In this document: piece after piece, positions 8,280 to 15,207 of the stretch | Numbering within the stretch: the first letter of the stretch is position 1 | Layout: each line of letters opens with the position of its first letter | NCBI GenBank assembly: GCA_004151065.3 | Contig: NWUY0300001242.1 | Coordinates: 1-15,207 of the forward strand | From: Larix sibirica | Lineage: Eukaryota > Streptophyta > Pinopsida > Pinales > Pinaceae | Length of the DNA: 15,207 nt | Direction: 5' to 3' | Program-made: the position numbers and the translations under genes | The notes under the pieces: generated by a model | The model's input: the letters and a program-made list of their open reading frames with translations, nothing else | What the model was told of the DNA's origin: nothing | Databases searched by the model: none

Positions 8280-10557
8280 TAGTAGTTTTTAGTTTATGAA
8301 TTTATAGTTTAGACTATGTAGTAACTTGTAAAAGTTTAAGACCTTGGGTATCATATCATCATTTGGGGGTCACTTATGAACATGATACAAGGATGGACTA
8401 CACGAGGCACCTCTAAATGGGTAGGTATATGTGAGTAACCAAGTGCAAATATCATATACTACACTTATGAAAAAAATTATTTACTAGTATTGAAACCTTA
8501 ACAAAAATAGAAAAATCATTTAAAAATTTAATCAAGGTAAGAAAATCCATATTTTTTTTGGTTTGAAGAATTCAACAAAATTTACTTTTCCACATAATCA
8601 CAACTTCAAATTTGCATGCAGGTGGGAGTTCTATTCAAAGAAATTTTCCCTTTATTTATTTATATAAACCATAATGAAAAGCATGTTGAAAAAAGAGAGC
8701 ACGACTTTAAAATAATGCTAATATAGAAGTGTGATAAGTGTTTTGAATACGTGTAATATATTTCTTCTTACATTCAATATACAATGACAATATTAAAAAG
8801 AAATACATTTTTAGATTAGGGATATGATCACGAGTAATGCTATGGTATAGGAAAATGCATTATTGATTTATAACATCCTAATAGGGGTAAGTTAATATAA
8901 TCAATTTTACTTGGTAGGAAATTATTATTAATTACATACTATGTTTAATATAGTTGTTGACTAAATTCTAAGGTTTACAATTTTTTATTAATCCATTTAA
9001 TATATACATCATTGAGAACTAACTCATGTAACACGCACATTACACCAAAACATGCATGAAAATGAGATGGAAAAGTTCCTTTTCAATGCACGCTTTTCTA
9101 TGAATTCTTAAATTCCTACTTAGGTTGTTTAACAACATATTTAATGCCTAAAAACATATCCAGGCCATAGGTTCTTGTTATCGAGTCAAGGGTTGGTAGT
9201 TATGTGAATTAGGGTCACTGGTGAGACACAAAATTACATCAATTTATGAGCTACTGAATCCCTAACTTGCCCTCAAACTATCAACTCGGGGAATCATATA
9301 CTTGTGAAGTGTTGTGCAAAGTTTATGCAACTTTCATGGGTAAAACTGCTATGAAATTAATTATGTATGGCTTTTCTTTAGAGAATGGAAATTGCATGTG
9401 TTTTGCATGGGTCCTACCTCTAATAGGGGCTTTAGTGTTCTGTGGAAAAAATGATCGAAGCATAAAATGCCTTCTTGGTTCATTGGATGTTGCTACAATA
9501 TCCTATAACTATTTGAAACTTAAACTATGTTGTTGAAAGTAAATTGAAGTATTTAAAACTCAATGCTACATAAAATAAACTAATTACTGAAGAGTAAATT
9601 CAATGTTGTGAAAATAAACCTAATGTATAGTGCGTTGAACAAAACAACAATTCCTCTTGCTAACTACATGTTCTTGGTATGCTTGCAAAAGATAATCACA
9701 ACACAAAAATATTATAGCTATGGAATATAAAACAACAATACATTGGAATACAAATGTAAATGCAAAAACATGTAAAAAGGTACATTCACCAACAACCACC
9801 ACCTCAAGGGAGAAGTACCTAAAAAGGTTTGGTAAATCCCTTCTTAAAGAACTTAAATGATCTCGGAAGAAAATCAAAATTTTATTTTATTAGCGAACTT
9901 CAAAATTACAAACTCAAATTTACATCTCTTTAACCCTAATTTTATGAAAATCTAAAATCTATTACTATCTACCCTCCTCACTTAAGTTGTATATAAACAT
10001 ATTTATACTTTAAAAAAAACTTAGATTCTTGCTCCACAGTAACAATCTTACTCCTTGAATCACTAACTTCCCCTTCATTAGTTATGGTGGCTTATTGAGG
10101 AACTTGATTCTAGGCTACATGATCCTTCTTTGCTACAAGAACATATGGTTTGAAGGACTCTTTCACTCTTCCTCTTGGTTAATTGCTTTGATGGGATGGA
10201 TGTTGTGGAGTGCACGACCACACCCCATATTCTTAGGTTGGAGGGGTATAACATATGCACTTTTGTAGCTAGAAAATCTTTCATGTCCATAATTGTTCAT
10301 TATGTTTCCATAAATAAGATGTTGTTTCTGCAATGCTCAATAACTAATCCCAATGTCGGGGCATTAAAACAATTATTAGTCATGGTCGTCACCCTTAATC
10401 AACTGTCCATCCCTTCAATTGTAGTCCTTTACTTTAACATCAATGGTGGTGGGTTGGCATGTAGGTCGACGAATTGATAAAGGTCTTTTATTGGATTGTT
10501 TAAGCTCCATGGTGCAAAGACCAATGAGAAATACAATCCCCAAGAAAATTATTTAAT
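8280..10557. other. Unassigned AT-rich DNA
   Basis: No gene or element was recognised over 2.3 kb. Small frames at 9267-9536 (+), 9620-9877 (-) and 10175-10477 (+) show no domain, motif or codon pattern that I can defend. The segment 9880-10020 is very AT-rich and includes GTATATAAAC near 9988. If the Gypsy element at 11.4-13.9 kb still has a 3' LTR it should lie in 9.5-11.3 kb, but no LTR pair was visible by eye. Confidence 0.4.
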
Positions 10558-10730
10558 GGTTGACCTTAGGAGGTTGACAAATTGGATATGAAAATAGGCT
10601 ATAAAATTGGGTAATAAATGGGTGGGTAGAGGTAAGGATTTAACGGTTGACCTAGGAACCGATACAGGGTGACAAATTGTTGATGAACATAGGATATAAA
10701 ATTGGGTAATAAATGGGTAGGTGGGTGGTG
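10558..10730. repeat. Two-copy tandem duplication, about 87-95 bp
   Basis: Copy 1 starts at GGTTGACC (10558) and copy 2 at GGTTGACC (10645). Shared blocks include GACAAATTG (10576 and 10671) and ATAAAATTGGGTAATAAATG followed by GGT (10601 and 10696), the later blocks offset by exactly 95 bp. An 8-bp insertion in copy 2, near 10658, accounts for the change in offset. The left third has diverged more than the right. The small - strand frame 10652-10903 overlaps copy 2 and is incidental. Confidence 0.85.
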
Positions 10731-10732
10731 GG
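10704..10732 (+). other. G-tract cluster, borderline G-quadruplex motif
   Basis: Four GGG runs at 10704-10706, 10715-10717, 10723-10725 and 10730-10732 are separated by 8, 5 and 4 bases. The first loop slightly exceeds the usual limit of 7. It lies at the right edge of the tandem duplication. This is a sequence pattern only. Confidence 0.35.
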
Positions 10733-10940
10733 TGGCGAATGGTTGTACCTTTGATAATGTTGATATAATAAACAATGCATGTAATTCAACAACATAAATA
10801 TATATGAGAAGTATAGATATCTAACTGTGGTGAGTTGTGGAGTGTTCGATGCTTGATTTGATTTTGTGAGTTTCATAATATCTAGTTGTTCTCGTGGACA
10901 CAATTTTGCAGCTTTGTTTTAAGTAGGAGTATTGTAAATT

Positions 10941-11295
10941 CTAAATATTGAAATTTGGTTAAGACAAAATTGAATATATATATATAATATAAGTTTAAGA
11001 CAAAATTGAAATATATATATATATTTAGTGAAAATTTTGTTAGTAAACTCGTTTTCAAGTTTTCAGTCTCTAGAGGTTATAATCTAAATATTGAAAATTG
11101 GTTTAAGACAAAATTCACATAAATATAATATGAGGAATATATATATATATATTTTTTTCCAGTGAAGAACTCACTAGCAAAATATTTTTCAAGTTCTCAC
11201 TATCTTGCAGTCCCTCCATGGAGGTTATCACTATAAGACTTTATGACTTTATGTGGAAAAATAAGCTTGCTACAGAGATGGTTTTCAAGTTTTCA
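10941..11295. repeat. Tandem repeat, about 134-148-bp period, two full copies and part of a third
   Basis: Copy 1 begins CTAAATATTGAAA at 10941 and copy 2 begins CTAAATATTGAAA at 11084. Each continues with GGTT(T)AAGACAAAATT, an AT-dinucleotide island, an AGTGAA block, a (T)AG(T/C)AAA block, TTTTCAAGTT and a GAGGTTAT end (11073 and 11221). GTTTTCAAGTTTTCA at 11051-11065 recurs exactly at 11281-11295 as the start of a partial third copy. TTTAAGACAAAATTGAA also recurs within copy 1 (near 10994), so there is a nested duplication. The array sits just past the 3' end of the - strand Gypsy pol, where an untranslated region or LTR would be expected. Confidence 0.8.
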
Positions 11296-11345
11296 TATAT
11301 ATATAGATATATATGAATGATGCCCTTACAAGTTATATATATATA
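10974..11345. repeat. Cluster of AT-dinucleotide islands
   Basis: AT tracts occur at 10974-10986, 11011-11024, 11137-11152, 11295-11314 (interrupted by one G) and 11334-11345. The first three sit at matching places inside the tandem repeat copies, so part of the cluster arose by duplication and not by independent slippage. Confidence 0.85.
11213..11224. repeat. Perfect 12-bp palindrome
   Basis: CCTCCATGGAGG is its own reverse complement. It lies at the junction between copy 2 of the 140-bp-scale repeat and the sequence after it. No function is suggested. Confidence 0.6.
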
Positions 11346-11359
11346 ATTTAAAATTTCAA

Positions 11360-12510
11360 CTATGGGGTTTGTCTCTTTGAATTGAGGATAGGAGTACTTT
11401 TAATCATGTTCAAGTTTTTTGTTTTTCTTTGTGGATTTGGCAAGAAGCCCTCCTTCTTTATTAGCATTTTATACATTTTCAATATGTGGTTGTTAACAAG
11501 GATTGGTGCCTTCTTTTGGTGTTACTAATCTCATATAGACATTGTCAAATATTTGATCAATTTCATATGGTGCAAGCCACTTGGTTTTGGGTTTTCCCTT
11601 GATGTCATTGAATCTATAGTCATAAAGGGTTTTCTAGTGTCCAATTTGATATTTATCCTAGTGAATTTATCATGCCATGAATTTGTTGACATTGGGCCAT
11701 TTCTAAATGAAATAGATATTGTTGTCAAATTTCATCTAGCGCATTAAGCTATTGAATTCTTTCTTTTTCGTTCCATAGAAAGATCAATTCCTAGTTCAAT
11801 TGATGTTTTGAGGTTTTTTTTTTTTCAAATACAATTGACACCAAGACATATTTTCCATACACCAACATATAGGGTGTGAAACCACGTGTTGTCTTCCATG
11901 TTGTATTGTATGTCCAAATTGTTTCTATCAGTTTGTTTGCCAAATCCTTTCTATGGATCTTATTTGCCTTCGTTAGGATATTTCTAATTATTTTTTAATA
12001 ACTTCAACTTGTGCATTCGATTATTGTGATAGGTGGACTTCCTATGCTTGATGTTGTGTTGTTGAGTTAATTCTTGAACTAACTGGGATGTAAATTGTGG
12101 GCCTTGGTCTATCACTATTTCTCTTAGGACATCGAACCTTGTGAAGTTCCCATACAAGAAATCAACAAATTTGTTTTCCTTGGCATTTGGAAATGATTTG
12201 ACTTCTACCCACTTGATAAGACAATTTTTGCAAACAAGGAAGTAGTTCTTCTAATTTGATGGAGGACCTATTTGACCAACAAATTCTAAATCCAAATTGT
12301 TGAATTGTTCTAATGGGTTTTGAGGTTGTAAATTCATTTCATCAACTTGTGTGGGTTTCCCCATTCTTTGGCATTCACGACATCTATTGATATATTCTTT
12401 AACTTATTTGTGGAGGGTTGGCTAATATTATCCTACATATAGGACTTTGAGAGCTATTCTTTTGGTTGCAAAATGTCCTATATTATGTTCATCATGAGTA
12501 CAAGATTAGG
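11360..12510 (-). pseudogene. Gypsy integrase domain and C-terminal tail, broken
   Basis: The N-terminal zinc-binding part shows DEHNIGHFATKR near 12470-12500 and CRECQRM at 12362-12384. The catalytic core shows VCKNCLIKWVEVKSF, DVLREIVIDQGPQFTSQLVQ and NAQVEVIKK. In this family the first core motif normally carries an Asp where an Asn is seen here (AAT on the - strand, plus coordinates 12224-12226), while the second Asp and the Glu are kept. The tail keeps FTPYMLVYGKYVL near 11870, WHDKF near 11680, LYDYRFNDIKGKPKTKWLAP and YEIDQIFDNV around 11530-11630, then VNNHILKMYK near 11490 and the stop at 11360-11362. No chromodomain was seen after it. Several stops and frameshifts are present. Confidence 0.9.
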
Positions 12511-12659
12511 CCCCAATTTGAATAGATATCATTGAATCTGGATATATCCAACACTTTTACTTATGATCCCATTATTTATGAGAGAAATGATGCAGACAAT
12601 TTCTAAAAACATGGCAATTTGCAATGTCAACAAACCATGGGGTTTGCAAGGATACTACA

Positions 12660-13261
12660 AATAAATGTTCATAGGGGAAAATTCCATCCAGTAAGTCTTC
12701 TTCTGGGATATTCTCCAAGTGAGACAAGAAATGTACAACAACATTCTCTTTCCCAACTCATCAAGTATGGTTATATCAAACTCTTGCAGCAAAAACAACC
12801 ATCTAACTACTCTACTACTAAATCAAGTTTATTCATGAGATATATAACTACAACATGGTCTATGTGAAGAAAAATTGAGTATCATGTTACATAGTGTTAG
12901 AATTTGTTAATGGCATAAAATACAATAAGAAAATATTTTAATGTTATTGCATAGTATAATCATGCTCCAACAAGGTTTTTGATAATGAAATACATAGCAT
13001 ACCTTTCAATAGCTTTATGTCATCCTAAAATGTTCCAAAGTTCTTTCTTGAAACATTTATGTGGATGTGAAGAGGAAGTTTCTAGTTGTATCTTTTTATT
13101 ATAAAAGTTCAAATCAACTTATCTTTCAAAGTGTTAAAAATGCTAGTTGGTATTCTAGAATTGATAAGAATTCAACATCCTTTGTGAGGAGGACATACAA
13201 GAGGACATACAATAGGGAAATTATATTGCTAAAATTAGGGATTAACCTTCTATAATAACCA
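12660..13261 (-). pseudogene. Gypsy RNase H domain, broken
   Basis: The domain would remove template RNA during reverse transcription. It follows GYYRRLIPNFSNIISL at the RT boundary. Recognisable blocks are LTKDVEF near 13175, YAMYFIIKNLVGA near 12970-13005, FYAINKF near 12915, HIDHVVVIYLMNKLD near 12830-12870, WLFLLQEFD near 12790, and ENVVVHFLSHLENIPEEDLL near 12690-12750. The first catalytic acidic block (normally CDAS) is not clear. A 12-bp in-frame tandem duplication occurs at 13189-13212. Frame changes and stops separate the blocks. The + strand frame 12619-12867 is an antisense shadow of this domain. Confidence 0.88.
13189..13212. repeat. 12-bp tandem duplication in the pol remnant
   Basis: GAGGACATACAA at 13189-13200 is repeated exactly at 13201-13212. 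On the - strand it repeats four residues (VLLYVLLYVLL in context) at the start of the RNase H region. Being a multiple of three, it leaves the frame unchanged. Confidence 0.95.
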
Positions 13262-13937
13262 ACACGTTCAAGAAAAATTCAGATATCATGATGCTTTGTA
13301 AGAGTGGGAAGGTCTTGAATCACTAAGTTTTTGGCATGGTCAACCTTAAGATTTGCACCTAAAATGTGGTGTCCTAACATTATAACTTCATTCATCAACA
13401 CGAGTCTCTTTTCATGGCCAAGGGATAGATTCATATAATTTCGTCTCTTTAAAAAAATACTTGTTTAAGGCTTCCTCGTAAGTGTTTCCATGGATTGTGA
13501 AGTCATCCATGTATATCTCTACATAGTCATGTGCTAGGTCTAAAAAATGCTGACAACTCTTTGAAATTCCATAGGGACATTGCATAAACCAAAAGGTAGG
13601 ACTCTATAGGAAAATCTACCCCATGGACATGTAAATGTGGTTTTATATTAGTCCTCAAGAACAATTTGTATTTGGTTATACCTGCTAAAACCATCAAGGA
13701 CGAAAAATCAACTTTTCCCATATATTATAATATATCTAGATCAATAAATGGAAAATAAAAGTGGTCCTTTAGAGTTGCCTTATTGAGCTTCTGGTAGTCC
13801 ACACATACTCATCATTTCCCTCCCTTCTTTGGAACTGTAATTACTAGGGAGACCCACTGGCTATTTGAAATAGAGTAAATGAAATCAACATTTAATAGTT
13901 TTTGCAACTTTCTTTTAACAATGCCCTTGAGGGCTCG
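13262..13937 (-). pseudogene. Gypsy reverse transcriptase domain, broken
   Basis: This polymerase domain copies the element RNA into DNA. From 13937 downward one frame reads LKGIVKRKLQKLLNVDFIYS, then SQWVSLVITVPKKGGK, two stops, then VCVDYQKLNKATLKDHF. After a frame change come FVLDGFSRYNQIQI (catalytic Asp retained), FTCPWGRFSYR and LPFGLCN. Another change near 13560 leads to DLAHDYVEIYMDDFTIHGNT, with the YMDD active site intact at 13502-13513. The thumb/connection end reads NYMNLSLGHEKR, VIMLGHHILGANLKVDHAKN and finally GYYRR at 13243-13260. At least three frame changes and several stops are present, so no active enzyme can be made, although all catalytic aspartates remain visible. Confidence 0.92.
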
Positions 13938-15207
13938 ATTCATTCATCATTAAACAATGAATGATCAAGGTGTTCACGATCAATTAGCAATACAAATACT
14001 CACTATAGGGATATCTAGACTAGAATATTTAGGAATAAGCACTTTCTTAAGCATGAGATTAACAAGTTGTCATATGACATGGATAAATTGTGTGTATTTC
14101 ATTTTTTTGTAATACTTCAGTTTTAACCTTGGTGCATGTATCAAATTAGATTATGTAAATGTTGTAAATATTCTAGTATGGACTCTTAGTGTGGAGCTCA
14201 AGGAAAAGGATCAATTAGTGAATGACTAGGCATGTATGATGTACTTAAATATTTGTATATGAGCCATGTGTTAGGATTTTCATGGTGACTTAAAGATGAG
14301 TAAATATTAATGTTGAAATATAATAAACTAGTCCAAGATGGTTGTAAAGAGCACTAGAGGGGCTATGATTCCACCAGAGGGGAAGAGGAAAGGGGGATTA
14401 TGGGAAAATAAATCCTATATTGCCAAGTGTCATCCTTAGAACTCATCTTTGTTTTCTAGCACATGCCTTAAATATTTATCTACCTCCTTGTATTTATTAA
14501 AACCAATCCGATTGAATGCACGCAAGAAGTTGATGGGAAAGCTACTACATGTTAGCAAGACATACTTAGTGGGAAATTTTTTTGATATGTGTCGTGTAGT
14601 TTTGAATATTGGTCATAGAAGGCATGGTTGATGCTAAACACAGAACCCAACTCGGGTATGATTTGTGGCCAGGGTGTTGTCGTAGTTCAATTTTTACTAA
14701 GTGTTGGTTTAGACCAAATATTAACAAAAGATCAATATGTAGAATCAATAAAATTGTAGAATCCCGACTATAAAGTTCAAATTAAGCTTAAGCACATAGA
14801 GCTAAGGACCCATATCATGATCCTCTATGCCTACTTTTCTAGATATTCTATGCATGTCTCCAAAGATGCAAGAAATTTTGTACTCTACTTGTATGAGAGG
14901 GTTACAAATGGTAAAGTCCCTAATATATTCTATAATCCTATGTCATCACTCCAGTCGTCTATACATATGAAACCTATAATGTCACTAGAAGAGGTTTAGA
15001 ATTAGATAGATGTTATCAGAAGGGTTGTTGTTATGAGTTCTTGGCTATCACTCTATATCAAGGTTATGTGATATTGTGCATTTTGTTAGTAAAATGAATC
15101 ATTGTTTTGCCTACGTGTTGTTGTTTGTATTGTATTTGGATGACATCTATGTTGAAATATTGTAACTTCGAAGAATATTCTATTGTATTTTATTATTGTA
15201 ATTTATT
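13938..15207. other. Region upstream of the Gypsy pol, unassigned
   Basis: On the - strand this is where protease, gag and the 5' LTR of the Gypsy element should lie. The first 50-100 bases may hold decayed sequence leading into reverse transcriptase (a CEH-like motif near 13975), but beyond that no protease DTG/DSG motif, gag zinc knuckle or tRNA-primer site was recognised. Small frames at 14449-14631 (+), 14566-14748 (-) and 14817-14999 (+) show nothing identifiable. The 5' part may be lost, replaced by another insertion, or too decayed to read by eye. Confidence 0.4.

Larger units (their letters stand above)
11360..13937 (-). mobile_element. Ty3/Gypsy LTR retrotransposon pol region, inactivated
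   Basis: Reading from high to low coordinates, the domains are reverse transcriptase, RNase H, a linker and integrase with a C-terminal tail. This RT-RH-INT order is diagnostic of Ty3/Gypsy as opposed to Ty1/Copia, which carries integrase first. About 2.6 kb is present, close to the length of a normal polyprotein from RT to integrase. The reading frame switches several times and carries many stop codons. The linker keeps a TPWFVDIAN motif near 12625, typical of plant Gypsy pol. The final frame stops at 11360-11362. Gag, protease, primer site, polypurine tract and LTRs were not recognised. The FTCPWG, PFGLCN and FQR motif style and the apparent lack of a chromodomain suggest the Athila/Tat side of plant Gypsy, which is an inference. 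Confidence 0.9.

Noticed and set aside
9267-9536. 89-codon + strand open frame
   Set aside because: The protein has no motif I recognise, and no neighbouring frame continues it; insufficient to call a gene.
9620-9877. 85-codon - strand open frame with a hydrophobic middle
   Set aside because: The hydrophobic stretch reflects AT-rich sequence; no signal peptide, family motif or context supports a real gene.
10175-10477. 100-codon + strand open frame
   Set aside because: Longest frame in its region but with no recognisable domain; it overlaps another meaningless frame on the opposite strand.
11553-11747. 64-codon + strand open frame
   Set aside because: Antisense to the post-integrase tail of the Gypsy pol.
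12619-12867. 82-codon + strand open frame
   Set aside because: Antisense to the RNase H region and linker of the Gypsy pol.

Overview
The window looks like transposon-derived, gene-poor nuclear DNA from a large-genome seed plant. It is AT-rich, has no long open reading frame on either strand, and holds two decayed plant-type transposable-element genes surrounded by unassigned sequence and AT-rich repeats. A conifer is a reasonable guess from the depth of decay and the style of the retroelement, but nothing in the sequence proves the species. I see no intact host gene, no rRNA or tRNA gene, and no bacterial features.

Layout. About 1-2700 is strikingly purine-rich on the + strand and contains a degenerate minisatellite (about 397-819) with a period near 38 bp; no coding origin was recognised. 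About 2700-5300 is unassigned AT-rich DNA with an (AT)9 tract, a small perfect hairpin, a TATA-like box and a possible primer-binding-site-like sequence on the - strand. About 5422-7483 (+ strand) is the decayed transposase gene of a hAT-superfamily DNA transposon of the DUF659 type. It can be followed from a BED-type zinc-finger remnant, through the DUF659/RNase H-like core, to the C-terminal dimerisation region. About 7484-11360 is mostly unassigned; it contains a small frameshifted reading frame starting at a good plant-type start context (8014-8279), a 95-bp tandem duplication and a 140-bp-scale tandem repeat with AT islands.

About 11360-13937 (- strand) is a nearly full-length but inactivated pol gene of a Ty3/Gypsy LTR retrotransposon. 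Reverse transcriptase (YMDD motif still present), RNase H and integrase occur in that order, reading from high to low coordinates. The C-terminal tail after integrase matches the plant non-chromodomain style; Athila/Tat affinity is my inference. No paired LTRs, gag or protease could be recognised, so the ends of both elements are undefined.

Nothing here appears to work as a joint system. The window reads as a record of old insertions that have accumulated stops, frameshifts, local duplications and G-to-A type changes. The most informative second looks are the minisatellite, the local mutation footprints inside the two transposon genes, and the repeats flanking the 3' end of the Gypsy pol.
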